NCBI GenBank assembly: GCA_013813135.1
Contig: JACCSF010000124.1
Coordinates: 1-12,196, forward strand
Source: Thermoleophilaceae bacterium
Lineage (GTDB): Bacteria; Actinomycetota; Thermoleophilia; Solirubrobacterales; Thermoleophilaceae
Reading direction: 5' to 3'
Length of the DNA stretch: 12,196 nt
The notes below the pieces were generated by a model. It searched no databases. It worked only from the letters and a program-made list of their open reading frames with translations, and was not told where the DNA came from. This document shows positions 1-8,119 of this stretch, one piece after another; position 1 is the first letter of the stretch; each line of letters starts with the position of its first letter. The translations under genes and the position numbers were made by a program.

Positions 1-86
1 AAGCAGGCACGCCGCTCAGCGAGCTGACCACCCGGGGTCGCTCGCTCGAGGACGCCTTCATCGAGCTGACGGCGGACCGTCCATGA
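1..86 (+). CDS. ABC transporter ATP-binding protein, 3' end only
   Basis: Only the last 27 codons are present, in the frame beginning at base 3 and ending at TGA 84-86. The tail contains the stretch SLEDAFIELTAD. A segment of the form SLE(D/E)xFxxLT is the usual C-terminus of ABC-2 type (drug or lipid exporter) ATPase subunits. It overlaps the next gene, an ABC-2 membrane subunit, by the four bases ATGA (83-86), so the two were probably translationally coupled and form one exporter. The nucleotide-binding motifs (Walker A and B, signature) lie outside the window, so the family call rests on the C-terminal motif and the neighbour. The transported substrate cannot be inferred. Confidence 0.75.
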   Translation, partial: AGTPLSELTTRGRSLEDAFIELTADRP

Positions 87-827
87 GCGCCCTGCTGCGC
101 GCCGAGCTGCTCAAGCTGCGCACCACCCGCACGTTCATCGCGCTTACCGGTGTCGCCCTCGGCACCTCGCTGCTGATCGGCGTCCTCGTCAGCTCGCTCT
201 CGGAGCCGACTCAGGGGTCGGTGCTGACCGACGTTTTCACCGCGGACACCAGCGGCCTGTTCATCGTGGTGCTGGCGATCGTGGGCATCACCGGGGAGTG
301 GCGCCACCGCACGATCACGAGCTCGCTGCTCGCCGCCCCCGACCGGCGGCGCTTCCTCGCGGCCAAGACGCTCGCCTTCGCGGCGGCGGGACTGCTGCTC
401 TCGCTGCTGATCTCGATCGCCATCCGCGGTCGTCGGAATGGTGATCCTGTCGTCGCGCGACCTGCCGACGCCCGAGCTGGGCGAGCTCGCCGGCCAGATC
501 CTCCGCAATGCCGAGTCGGCGGCCCTGCTGGGCGCGTTCGGCCTGGCGCTCGGGACGCTGATCCGCAACCAGCCGGTGGCGATCGTCGGGGTGCTCGTGC
601 TCTGGCTCGTCGTCGAGCCCGCCTTGCTCGCCCTTGCTCCCGACGTGGGCCGCTTCGCGCCGTTCAGCGCCCTGTCGGCCGGGATCCAGGACATCCCCTC
701 CGAGGACATCGAGGCGGAGAACGCGGACCTGCTCTCCCCGGGCCTGGCCGCGCTGGCGATGCTCGCCTGGATCGGCGCGGTCTTCACCGCCGGCGCGGTG
801 CTGCTGCGCCGGCGCGACCTGAACTAG
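83..827 (+). pseudogene. ABC-2 type transporter permease, interrupted by a +1 frameshift
   Basis: The gene starts at ATG 83, overlapping the ATPase stop. Frame 1 gives a typical ABC-2 permease N-terminus (MSALLRAELLKLRTTRTF) and about three hydrophobic segments up to ISIAI near 423. The frame then turns into arginine- and proline-rich nonsense. The correct continuation is one base over: AVVGMVILSS, further membrane helices (AIVGVLVLWLVVEPALLAL; LAALAMLAWIGAVFTAG) and the usual basic tail RRRDLN, ending at TAG 825-827. Deleting one C from the CC at 424-425 restores a continuous product of about 247 residues, a normal length for the family. The second half shows no decay or stops, so this is either a very recent mutation or a sequencing/assembly error. 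Its stop shares the bases CTAG (824-827) with the stop of the convergent VOC gene. Confidence 0.85.
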
Positions 828-1165
828 GCCGACTCGCGGGCCAGCCCGAACGGGCTGCCCTCGGAGTCCTTGCAGATCGCCCAGGCCTCGCCGGAGTGGA
901 TCACGCTGCCGCCCAGCGCTTGCACGCGCTCCAGCGCCTCGCCCATGTCAGTCACGATGAAGTAGGGCAGCGAGTACGAGTCGCCCGGGCCGCGCCCGCG
1001 GGCGTGCAGCCCTACCGCGGTGCCATCGGAGCGCGTCTGCCAGCCCTCTCCCTCACCGTCCCGGCGCGCGTCCAGGTCGATGGCGAGCAGCCCTTCCCAG
1101 AACCTGCGGGCGCGCTCGACGTCGTCCGCGGGGAACTCGACAAGCGACAGCGGAGAGGCCGGCAC
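824..1165 (-). CDS. VOC family (glyoxalase/bleomycin-resistance fold) protein
   Basis: This small soluble protein of 113 residues opens with a strand-helix pattern typical of the vicinal oxygen chelate fold (SLVEFPADDVERARRFWEG). It carries a second half-repeat from YFIVTDMGEALERVQALGG to a C-terminal strand (AICKDSEGSPFGLARES). VOC proteins bind metals or small molecules and include glyoxalases, dioxygenases and antibiotic-binding proteins; the substrate cannot be told here. Two in-frame GTG codons could be the start, 1174 and 1165. I prefer 1165 because a TANNNT box (TATCGT, minus strand, 1173-1178) lies exactly 7 nt upstream, which would make a leaderless message. Neither start has a Shine-Dalgarno sequence. 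The 3' end converges on the ABC permease. Confidence 0.83.
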   Translation of the reverse strand: MPASPLSLVEFPADDVERARRFWEGLLAIDLDARRDGEGEGWQTRSDGTAVGLHARGRGPGDSYSLPYFIVTDMGEALERVQALGGSVIHSGEAWAICKDSEGSPFGLARESA

Positions 1166-1172
1166 CGTCGGC

Positions 1173-1178
1173 ACGATA
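1173..1178 (-). promoter_or_regulatory. Possible -10 box (TATCGT) for a leaderless VOC message
   Basis: TATCGT on the minus strand is followed by 7 nt and the GTG at 1165. It matches the actinobacterial TANNNT -10 pattern. No recognisable -35 element is present, so the call rests on spacing and on the same arrangement at other genes in this window. Confidence 0.35.
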
Positions 1179-1235
1179 CATCGACCGAACCCCGGTCGGC
1201 TGTACGAATCCTTCGACGCGTAGCCCCCGTCGGAG

Positions 1236-1252
1236 TACCCTCCTCATAGGGT
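1236..1252 (+). promoter_or_regulatory. Possible promoter of the small membrane-protein gene
   Basis: Two -10-like hexamers lie here. TACCCT (1236-1241) sits 18 nt after TTCGAC (1212-1217) and would give a short leader containing AGGG. TAGGGT (1247-1252) sits 7 nt before ATG 1260 and would give a leaderless message. They cannot be told apart by eye. Confidence 0.35.
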
Positions 1253-1259
1253 GCCGTCG

Positions 1260-1505
1260 ATGCCCTTCGTCGCCTACGTCCACGCGCGCGAACCGGACGA
1301 GCCGGAGGAAGACGCGCGTGCCCCATGGGAGCCGAACTGGCGCGTCTGGCGGTGGGTCGCCACGGCGCTCGTGGTGACTTACGCCGCCACGCGCGCGGAG
1401 GGCGCGCTCGAGGCGCTGCTGGTGTTCGTGGTATTCGGGCTCTGCTGCCGCGCGGCGCTCGAGGCCATCCCCGAGGGAGACGGCCTGCGCGAGTGGCGCC
1501 AGTAG
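1260..1505 (+). CDS. Small predicted membrane protein, function unknown
   Basis: This 81-residue protein has an acidic, soluble N-terminus (EPDEPEEDARAPWEPNW). Two hydrophobic segments follow, about residues 29-42 (WRWVATALVVTYAA) and 48-66 (ALEALLVFVVFGLCCRAAL), and then a short charged tail. I recognise no family; a two-helix inner-membrane protein is the most that can be said. I chose ATG 1260 over the in-frame GTG 1251 because AGGG (1248-1251) lies 8 nt upstream, and a TANNNT box (TAGGGT, 1247-1252) also lies 7 nt upstream of ATG 1260. It is a single gene between a divergent VOC gene and a convergent cupin gene. GC-rich codon use and the plausible membrane topology support it being real. 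Confidence 0.6.
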   Translation: MPFVAYVHAREPDEPEEDARAPWEPNWRVWRWVATALVVTYAATRAEGALEALLVFVVFGLCCRAALEAIPEGDGLREWRQ

Positions 1506-1592
1506 GCGGCCGCTCAGGTGGAACCGCCGGGCGGCCCCACGTCTACCAAGCGGGTGATCACGTTCATGGGACATCGGCCCCGTCGGTAAGCG
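1506..1592. other. Intergenic gap between convergent genes
   Basis: These 87 bases separate the membrane-protein stop from the cupin stop. They contain GGCGGCC twice as a direct repeat (about 1506 and 1530) and GCGGCCGC, with only weak hairpin potential (GGTGG-AA-CCGCC). I see no convincing terminator with a T-run and no gene. Confidence 0.4.
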
Positions 1593-1988
1593 CTACTCCG
1601 GCCAGAAGTCGGCGACCGTCTCGTGGTCGCCTTCCGGGTCGTCGCTCTTGATCGAGCACATGATCAGAACGGCGTCGTCGGGGCCCTCGTTCCAGACCGA
1701 GCGGCACACCCGCGGAGCGATTCGCACCACGGTCCCGGCCTCGATGTCGAGCACCTCTTCCTCGAGCTTGAACTGCAGCGAGCCCGAGGCGACGAAGTAG
1801 ATCTCCTCCTGCATCTTGTGGCGGTGGCCGTAGCTGCCCTTGCCGCCCGTGCCCGCGGGCATGCGCCGCCAGGTGAAGGAGACCTGCTCGTTGCCCAGGT
1901 CGCTCGCGGCCGTCATCCGCATCTCGCCCGGGTAGTCGCCCAGCACGTCCGGTATCTCCTCCAGCTGCCTGATCGCGTAGTCAGCCAT
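1593..1988 (-). CDS. Cupin-domain protein
   Basis: This 131-residue single-domain cupin starts at ATG 1988, with a strong Shine-Dalgarno GGAGGT 6 nt upstream, one of the few clear ones in the window. Cupin motif 1 is well formed: G-x-Y-G-H-R-H-K-M-Q-E-E with the metal-ligand pair H56/H58, E62/E63 and a closing glycine. In motif 2 (GTVVRIAPRVCRSVWNEG) the proline and asparagine are present but the usual histidine is replaced, so the standard 3-His/1-Glu metal site is incomplete. Cupins range from dioxygenases and isomerases to sugar- or auxin-binding proteins; the reaction here is unknown. It lies downstream of the M23 peptidase gene on the same strand with a 63-nt gap, so it could be co-transcribed or use its own promoter (TAGTGT at 2028-2033 is a candidate -10). 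Confidence 0.88.
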   Translation of the reverse strand: MADYAIRQLEEIPDVLGDYPGEMRMTAASDLGNEQVSFTWRRMPAGTGGKGSYGHRHKMQEEIYFVASGSLQFKLEEEVLDIEAGTVVRIAPRVCRSVWNEGPDDAVLIMCSIKSDDPEGDHETVADFWPE

Positions 1989-2051
1989 TCGACCACCTCC
2001 ATTCGTCGAGGGCCCGCCGTACCGCGGACACTACGCCAGGATCGCGCCCCG

Positions 2052-3272
2052 CTAGGACCAGGTGTCCCAGGCCTGCAGGGACGGCAGCGGGTCGAACGGC
2101 TTGCCGCCGTCATACCAGCCGGGCGGGGTCCACAGCTCGAAATGCAGGTGACACCCGTCGGCGTTGCCGGTGTCTCCGACCGAGCCGATGCGCTGGCCGG
2201 TGTAGACGCGGTCGCCGGGCCGGAACGGGGTGGGCTCGGCAAGGTGCATGTACGTGTAGGCGAGCTCGGTGCCGGCCGCGTCGATGACCACGTAGTTGCC
2301 CGCCGAGGCGTGGTACTGCTTGAACTTCAAGGTCCCGCCGCGAGCCGCCACCAGCGGCGTGCCGCACTTGGCGAAGACGTCCTGGCCCTGGTGGGAGCGC
2401 CCGGCGCGGCCCGACCCGAAGTCGGCGCCGGCGCCGCCGAAGTCGTGGCGGCCGCGCACCGGGAAGATGTTGTCGTAGAGGTCGAACGCGTCGCGCTCGG
2501 CATCGCCCGCCTGCGCGGTGCGCACCTCGGCGCCGGCGGCGGACGCCGCGGTCAGCCGGAACGAGTAGCGCCCCGGCTTGGCGGAGCCGCGGCCGAGCCG
2601 CCCGTCCCACGAGATGCTCTGGACCTCCCCGGACCCGACGGTGTCCGGCGCCCAGCTCTTTACGGCCACGCCGTCGCTCGCCCGGACGAGGTCGACGGTG
2701 GGCGGCGTCGCCATCGCGCCGGTCACGCGGTAGGAGAACGTCACGGCGCGCCGCGCGCCGACGTAGGCCCGTGTACGGCTCGTGCCGGTCTCAATACGCA
2801 GCGCGGAGTCGGAGCGCAGGCCGGGAACGATGCTCAGCACCGGGTTGGGCGCCGGGGGCGGCGGGGGCAGGATCGCGATCGGGGCCGTGGGCTTCGACTT
2901 CGCGCTCTGGGCGGTGACAACCGTGACCGGTCCGCTCACGGCTCCGACCGGTACGCGCACCGACAGGGTGCTGTCCGAACCCGGCCGCACCGGCACGGAC
3001 AGGTCGTCGCCGTGCCCGTAGCTGCCGTTGAAGATCACCTTGGCCGCGGAGGCCAGTCCAGAGCCGGCGAGCTTGATCGTGCTGCCGCCCTGGGCGCGCG
3101 CCTTCGAAGCACAGCTGCGCACGCAGGTCACCGTCGAGATCTTCGGTGTGGCCACGTAGACGCCGCCACCGCCGCCACCCGTTGATTGCGCGGCGGCTAC
3201 CGGGGCCAGGAAGCCCAGGGAGAGGGCGAGCGCACTGGCGCAGCGCCCCGCGGCAAGGTGGGTTTCTCGCAC
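2052..3272 (-). CDS. Secreted M23-family metallopeptidase (peptidoglycan hydrolase)
   Basis: The product has 406 residues from GTG 3272. An N-terminal signal peptide (hydrophobic about 12-28, likely cleaved after APVAAAQ) is followed by a glycine run (32-37), an IPT/TIG-like beta domain (about 42-122), a proline-rich linker (136-143), an FlgD-like Ig domain (about 173-245, with SWDGRLGRGSAKPGRYSFR) and a C-terminal M23 LytM domain (about 270-400). The zinc and catalytic residues are visible: H294 and D298 (SHQGQD), H343 (TYMHL) and H375/H377 (HLHFEL). M23 enzymes cut peptide cross-links in peptidoglycan; with all residues present, this one should be active outside the cell. The c-di-AMP riboswitch in its leader shows how it is controlled and fits known actinobacterial practice, where this RNA precedes wall hydrolases. 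The start codon has only a weak ribosome site (GGA, 4 nt upstream). Confidence 0.93.
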   Translation of the reverse strand: MRETHLAAGRCASALALSLGFLAPVAAAQSTGGGGGGVYVATPKISTVTCVRSCASKARAQGGSTIKLAGSGLASAAKVIFNGSYGHGDDLSVPVRPGSDSTLSVRVPVGAVSGPVTVVTAQSAKSKPTAPIAILPPPPPAPNPVLSIVPGLRSDSALRIETGTSRTRAYVGARRAVTFSYRVTGAMATPPTVDLVRASDGVAVKSWAPDTVGSGEVQSISWDGRLGRGSAKPGRYSFRLTAASAAGAEVRTAQAGDAERDAFDLYDNIFPVRGRHDFGGAGADFGSGRAGRSHQGQDVFAKCGTPLVAARGGTLKFKQYHASAGNYVVIDAAGTELAYTYMHLAEPTPFRPGDRVYTGQRIGSVGDTGNADGCHLHFELWTPPGWYDGGKPFDPLPSLQAWDTWS

Positions 3273-3289
3273 TCGTCCGGCCTATTCTT

Positions 3290-3415
3290 TCTCCGGCCTA
3301 CGGGGTTAGCTGACGGGCTCGCGCAACGCGCTACCACCAGGGCAGTCCGGTGGATTCGCCCCTTCGAAGACCGGGTTGCTCGGCCTTCGAACGGTTCCCC
3401 CGCTCCCCGACCGGT
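3290..3415 (-). promoter_or_regulatory. Cyclic di-AMP riboswitch (ydaO-yuaA type)
   Basis: Read on the minus strand, the leader of the M23 gene carries the conserved blocks of this class in order. They are CGGGG then AGCGGGGGAACC (3393-3409), GGGGCGAATCC (3352-3362) and CCGTCAGCTAACCCCGTAGGC (3296-3316). Helices between them are visible: TTCGAAG pairs with CTTCGAA, CCACC with GGTGG, and GCGC with GCGC around GTT. The opening CGGGG can close with the CCCCG of the last block. The class binds c-di-AMP and usually turns genes off when the ligand is high; in actinobacteria it commonly precedes cell-wall hydrolase genes. Only about 18 nt separate the aptamer from GTG 3272 and no U-tract terminator is seen, so control may act on translation start (inference). 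Edges are approximate. Confidence 0.93.
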
Positions 3416-3460
3416 CATGGGAGATCGCCGGTGGGGACTCGGCAGGCTTTCGACGGCGGC

Positions 3461-3470
3461 ACTATATACA
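3461..3470. promoter_or_regulatory. AT-rich promoter element between the riboswitch and rplM
   Basis: ACTATATACA is a conspicuous A/T island in very GC-rich DNA. On the minus strand it reads TATAGT (3461-3466), a good -10 box placing the M23 transcript start about 40 nt before the aptamer. On the plus strand it reads TATATA/TATACA and could serve rplM. No clear -35 is visible in either direction. Confidence 0.5.
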
Positions 3471-3521
3471 GCCCGGCAGCGGCACAGGAGCGTCGGACGA
3501 ACGCGGTGCGGTGGCTGTCTC

Positions 3522-3527
3522 TACACT
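3522..3527 (+). promoter_or_regulatory. Possible rplM -10 box (TACACT)
   Basis: TACACT fits TANNNT and would start an rplM leader of roughly 30 nt that consists mostly of the hairpin at 3537-3555. The -35 region is not recognisable. Confidence 0.35.
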
Positions 3528-3536
3528 GTTCGAGCC

Positions 3537-3555
3537 GGCCGCCGCCCAGGCGGCC
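3537..3555 (+). promoter_or_regulatory. Hairpin in the rplM leader
   Basis: This is a perfect 7-bp inverted repeat, GGCCGCC / GGCGGCC, around a 5-nt loop (GCCCA), ending 8 nt before ATG 3564. rplM lacks a Shine-Dalgarno sequence, so this structure occupies the place where ribosome binding would be set. Ribosomal protein operons are often autogenously controlled, and an L13 leader RNA is known in Firmicutes. Whether this hairpin has that job is inference. Confidence 0.45.
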
Positions 3556-3563
3556 CCTTTGCA

Positions 3564-3998
3564 ATGAAGACGTACGTGGCGACACCTGACTCGCGCGAGC
3601 GCAACTGGCTCGTGGTCGACGCATCCGGCAAGACGCTGGGCCGGCTCGCGACCCAGATCGCGGACATCCTGCGCGGCAAGCGCAAGCCGCAGTACACGCC
3701 CCACATCGACGTGGGGGACTTCGTGATCGTGGTCAACGCCGAGCGCATCGCCGTGACCGGCAACAAGCGGCAGGAGAAGCGCTACTACCGGCACTCGGGC
3801 TACCCTGGCGGCCTGCGCAGCCGCACGCTCGAGGAGATGCTGGCGCGGCGGCCCGAAGAGGTCATCCGGCTTGCCGTGAAGGGGATGCTCCCCCGTACCC
3901 GGCTCGGTCGCGCGCAGCTGCGCAAGCTCAAGGTGTACGCGGGACCGGATCATCCCCACGCCGCTCAGAAGCCCGAGCCCCTGGAGGTCGAAGCTTGA
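3564..3998 (+). CDS. rplM: Large ribosomal subunit protein L13 (uL13)
   Basis: The 144-residue product matches L13 throughout. It opens with MKTYVATPDSRERNWLVVDA, then GKTLGRLATQIADILRGK, VVNAERIAVTGNK, the typical YYRHSGYPGGLRSRT segment, LAVKGMLP and LKVYAGPDHPH. L13 is an early-assembling 23S rRNA-binding protein. The open frame extends upstream to 3186, but family length and the conserved N-terminus fix the start at ATG 3564. That upstream frame runs antisense through the riboswitch and is not coding. There is no Shine-Dalgarno; a GC hairpin lies just upstream. The stop TGA overlaps the rpsI start (TGATG), consistent with the conserved L13-S9 operon. Confidence 0.97.
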   Translation: MKTYVATPDSRERNWLVVDASGKTLGRLATQIADILRGKRKPQYTPHIDVGDFVIVVNAERIAVTGNKRQEKRYYRHSGYPGGLRSRTLEEMLARRPEEVIRLAVKGMLPRTRLGRAQLRKLKVYAGPDHPHAAQKPEPLEVEA

Positions 3999-4933
3999 TG
4001 TTCGCCGAGGAACGCGACCCCGACGCCGGCACGCCCGAGAACGAGGCGCCGGAGAACGAGGCGCCGGAGGGCGCCCCCGGCGAGCCGGGCGAAGACACGC
4101 CGTCGCCCGAGCAGGACGCCGCGGTCGGCCCCGAGATCGAGGGTGCCGAGGCGCTGTCGGCGGCGTCGGACGAGGCTGAGGAGGCTGCGCCGGATGCCGA
4201 GTCGGACGAGCCGCCGGCCGCCGACGAGCCGGTCGCTGAGGAGGCCTCCGCCGAGGGCGAGCAGCCCCCCGCCGAAGAGGCCGCCGCAGAAGAGCCCTCC
4301 GCCGAGGGCGAGGCTTCCCGCGAGCGCCGCCCCAAGCGCGAGAGCGGCGACGACAAGCCCGAGGAGGAGGTCATCCCGGGCATGCACCTCGAGCCGGATC
4401 TCGTGCTCGAGGAGAAGGCGCAGGAGGAGAACGAGTTCGGCCAGTACGCCGAGCCGGACCTTGCCGAGGATGCCGGCGAGGAGGGAGGCGACGAGGCGTC
4501 CGCGAAGCCCGAGCCGGTCGCCCACACTCCGCTGGACCTGGCCGCCGACGCCCGCTACCGCGCCACCGGCAAGCGCAAGAGCGCCGTCGCGCGCGTGATC
4601 CTGAGGCCGGGCGAGGGCACCTTCAGCGTCAACGGCCGCCACCTCGACGAGTACTTCCCGCGCGTGAAGCTGCAGCGTGTCGCGCGCCAGCCGCTCGAGG
4701 CGGCCGGCTACAACACGCGCCTGGACGTGGTCGCTCGCATCCACGGCGGCGGCGTCGCCGCGCAGGCCACCGCGCTGCGCCACGGCATCGCCCGCGCGCT
4801 TGTGGAGGCCGACCCCGCCTTGCGTGGCGAGCTCAAGCGCCGTGGCTACCTCACGCGCGACCCGCGCGTGAAGGAGCGCAAGAAGGCCGGCCTCAAGAAG
4901 GCCCGCAAGCGGCCGCAGTTCTCCAAGCGCTAA
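3998..4933 (+). CDS. rpsI: Small ribosomal subunit protein S9 (uS9) with a long acidic N-terminal extension
   Basis: The product is 311 residues from ATG 3998, which overlaps the rplM stop and has GGAGGT (3983-3988) 9 nt upstream; a TTG directly before it is disregarded. The C-terminal 126 residues are canonical S9: YRATGKRKSAVARV, NGRHLDEYFPR, the loop IHGGGVAAQATALRHGIARAL, LTRDPRVKERKKAGLKKA and the invariant tail QFSKR, which reaches toward P-site tRNA. The first 185 or so residues are low-complexity Glu/Ala/Pro/Ser with short repeats (ENEAP twice; SAEGE twice) and an EPDL...AEPDL motif near 132-155. Usual S9 is about 130-160 residues, so this extension is exceptional. It is strongly acidic, likely disordered and probably solvent-exposed. 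It has normal codon composition and no stop or start separating it from the S9 domain. Confidence 0.95.
   Translation: MFAEERDPDAGTPENEAPENEAPEGAPGEPGEDTPSPEQDAAVGPEIEGAEALSAASDEAEEAAPDAESDEPPAADEPVAEEASAEGEQPPAEEAAAEEPSAEGEASRERRPKRESGDDKPEEEVIPGMHLEPDLVLEEKAQEENEFGQYAEPDLAEDAGEEGGDEASAKPEPVAHTPLDLAADARYRATGKRKSAVARVILRPGEGTFSVNGRHLDEYFPRVKLQRVARQPLEAAGYNTRLDVVARIHGGGVAAQATALRHGIARALVEADPALRGELKRRGYLTRDPRVKERKKAGLKKARKRPQFSKR
4037..4066 (+). repeat. Two tandem 15-bp repeats inside rpsI
   Basis: GAGAACGAGGCGCCG occurs twice head to tail, encoding ENEAP twice in the acidic extension of S9. A further 15-bp unit (TCCGCCGAGGGCGAG) recurs at 4247-4261 and 4298-4312. Such in-frame repeats suggest the extension grows or shrinks by slippage. 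Confidence 0.8.
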
Positions 4934-4952
4934 CCGGCATATGGAGGGGGGC

Positions 4953-6275
4953 GTGGTCGAGGGAGGCACGGCCTCCCGCAAGCTGTTCGGCACCGATGGC
5001 GTCCGCGGCGTCGCCGGCGAGTTCCTGAGCGCCGAGCTGGCGACCGCCCTGGGTCGCGCCGCCGCGGCCATCTCGCCGGCCGAGGCGCCCCAGGTGCTGA
5101 TCGTCAGGGACACGCGCGAGTCCGGCGAGATGCTGGAGGCGGCGCTGGCGGCAGGGGTCGCCGCGGGCGGCGGTCACGCCCTGCTCGGCGGGGTGCTGCC
5201 AACTCCGGGCGCTTCGCTGCTGGTGCGGCGCTACGGCTTTGACCTGGCGGCGGTCGTGTCGGCGTCGCACAACCCCTACCAGGACAACGGGATCAAGTTC
5301 TTCGGCCCCGAGGGCACCAAGCTCGACGACGGCCGGGAGGCCGAGATCGAGCGCCTGCTCGAGGCGCCCGTCGCGGCCCGGCTGGGACGGGTGAGGGAGC
5401 TCCACGGCGCCCCCGCCGACTACCTGCGCGAGCTGGAGGCCCGCTTCGCCGGCCTGCGCCTCGACGGCGTGAAGATCCTGCTCGACTGCGCGAACGGCGC
5501 CACCCATCGGGTGGCCCCCGAGATCTTCCGCCGCCTCGGCGCCCAGGTCGACGCCGTGGCGGTCGAGCCCGACGGGCGCAACATCAACCGGGATTGCGGC
5601 TCGACCCACGTCGAGCTGCTGGCCGACGAGCTCGACGGCCACGACCTGGGCTTTGCCTTCGACGGCGACGGCGACCGCGTGCTGGCGATTGACCGTAACG
5701 GCGTGGTGATCGACGGCGACGAGCTGCTCGCCCTGGCAGCGCTCCACCTGCGCGAGCATGACCGGCTGCCGGGCAACGGTGTGGCCGTGACCGTGATGAC
5801 CAACTACGGCTTCCATCAGGCCATGCGCGAGCACGGGGTGGAGGTGGCCACCACACCGGTGGGGGACCGCTACGTCCTGGGCGAGCTGCTCCAGCGCGGC
5901 TGGGCGCTCGGCGGCGAGCAGTCCGGTCACATCATCGACACCGGCTTCGTGCCCGCCGGCGACGGCACCGCCGCGGCGCTGCTGGCCCTCGAAGCACTCG
6001 CCGGCGGCGACCTGGCCGAGCGTCACGGGATGCAGAAGCTGCCCCAGCGGCTGCTCAACGTGAGGGTCGCCGATCGCAACGCGCTGGAAGGCGCCGACGA
6101 GGTCTGGGCGGCGGTCGATGATGCCGCCGCACGTCTCGAAGGCCGCGGGCGGGTACTAGTACGTTCGTCCGGTACCGAGCCGCTGATCCGCATTATGGTC
6201 GAGGCCCCGGAGGAGGAGGAGTGCCAGGAGATCGTGCAGTCATTGGCGAAAACCGTCGAGTCGTGCTTACGCTGA
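4953..6275 (+). CDS. glmM: Phosphoglucosamine mutase
   Basis: GlmM converts glucosamine-6-phosphate to glucosamine-1-phosphate on the way to UDP-GlcNAc for peptidoglycan. The start of the fold KLFGTDGVRGVAG, the phosphoserine loop SASHNPYQDNGIKFFG, the magnesium loop FDGDGDRV, the sugar-binding GGEQSGHII and the phosphate-binding RSSGTEPLIRIM are all present. Length is about 440 residues, normal for the family. An ATG at 4941 is in frame, but GGAGG (4943-4947) sits 5 nt before GTG 4953, so I take GTG 4953 as the start; the four extra residues (MEGG) would then be the ribosome site itself. It follows rpsI after a 7-19 nt gap and precedes glmS by 7 nt, clearly one operon. Confidence 0.96.
   Translation: MVEGGTASRKLFGTDGVRGVAGEFLSAELATALGRAAAAISPAEAPQVLIVRDTRESGEMLEAALAAGVAAGGGHALLGGVLPTPGASLLVRRYGFDLAAVVSASHNPYQDNGIKFFGPEGTKLDDGREAEIERLLEAPVAARLGRVRELHGAPADYLRELEARFAGLRLDGVKILLDCANGATHRVAPEIFRRLGAQVDAVAVEPDGRNINRDCGSTHVELLADELDGHDLGFAFDGDGDRVLAIDRNGVVIDGDELLALAALHLREHDRLPGNGVAVTVMTNYGFHQAMREHGVEVATTPVGDRYVLGELLQRGWALGGEQSGHIIDTGFVPAGDGTAAALLALEALAGGDLAERHGMQKLPQRLLNVRVADRNALEGADEVWAAVDDAAARLEGRGRVLVRSSGTEPLIRIMVEAPEEEECQEIVQSLAKTVESCLR
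6243..6273 (+). promoter_or_regulatory. Possible internal promoter for glmS
   Basis: TTGGCG (6243-6248) and TACGCT (6268-6273) resemble -35 and -10 boxes with a 19-nt spacer, longer than ideal. The -10 ends 9 nt before ATG 6283. It lies in the last codons of glmM, within an unusually A-rich patch (GAAAACC). A leaderless glmS message would fit the lack of any Shine-Dalgarno. Confidence 0.35.
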
Positions 6276-6282
6276 TCCGGTC

Positions 6283-8109
<1,827 letters not shown>

Positions 8110-8119
8110 GTTCGTCGCC

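Noticed and set aside
828..1249. Continuation of the permease frame to 1249, making 388 residues
   Set aside because: After about 425 this frame is Arg/Pro-rich and lacks membrane segments, and the true continuation is in the next frame. The last part is antisense to the VOC gene.
1623..3185. A 520-codon plus-strand frame opposite the cupin and M23 genes
   Set aside because: It covers the antisense of two well-supported genes and the gap between them, and shows no protein-like pattern.
3186..3563. Upstream extension of the rplM frame by 126 codons
   Set aside because: It runs antisense through the riboswitch and the promoter region. L13 proteins start at MKTY as seen at 3564.
4037..4312. 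Repeats in rpsI as a CRISPR-like or mobile element
   Set aside because: The units are 15 bp, in frame, with no spacers or inverted ends; they are coding low-complexity repeats.
6243..6282. A glmS ribozyme upstream of glmS
   Set aside because: The gap after glmM is only 7 nt and the ribozyme is about 150 nt or more; nothing like its core is seen.
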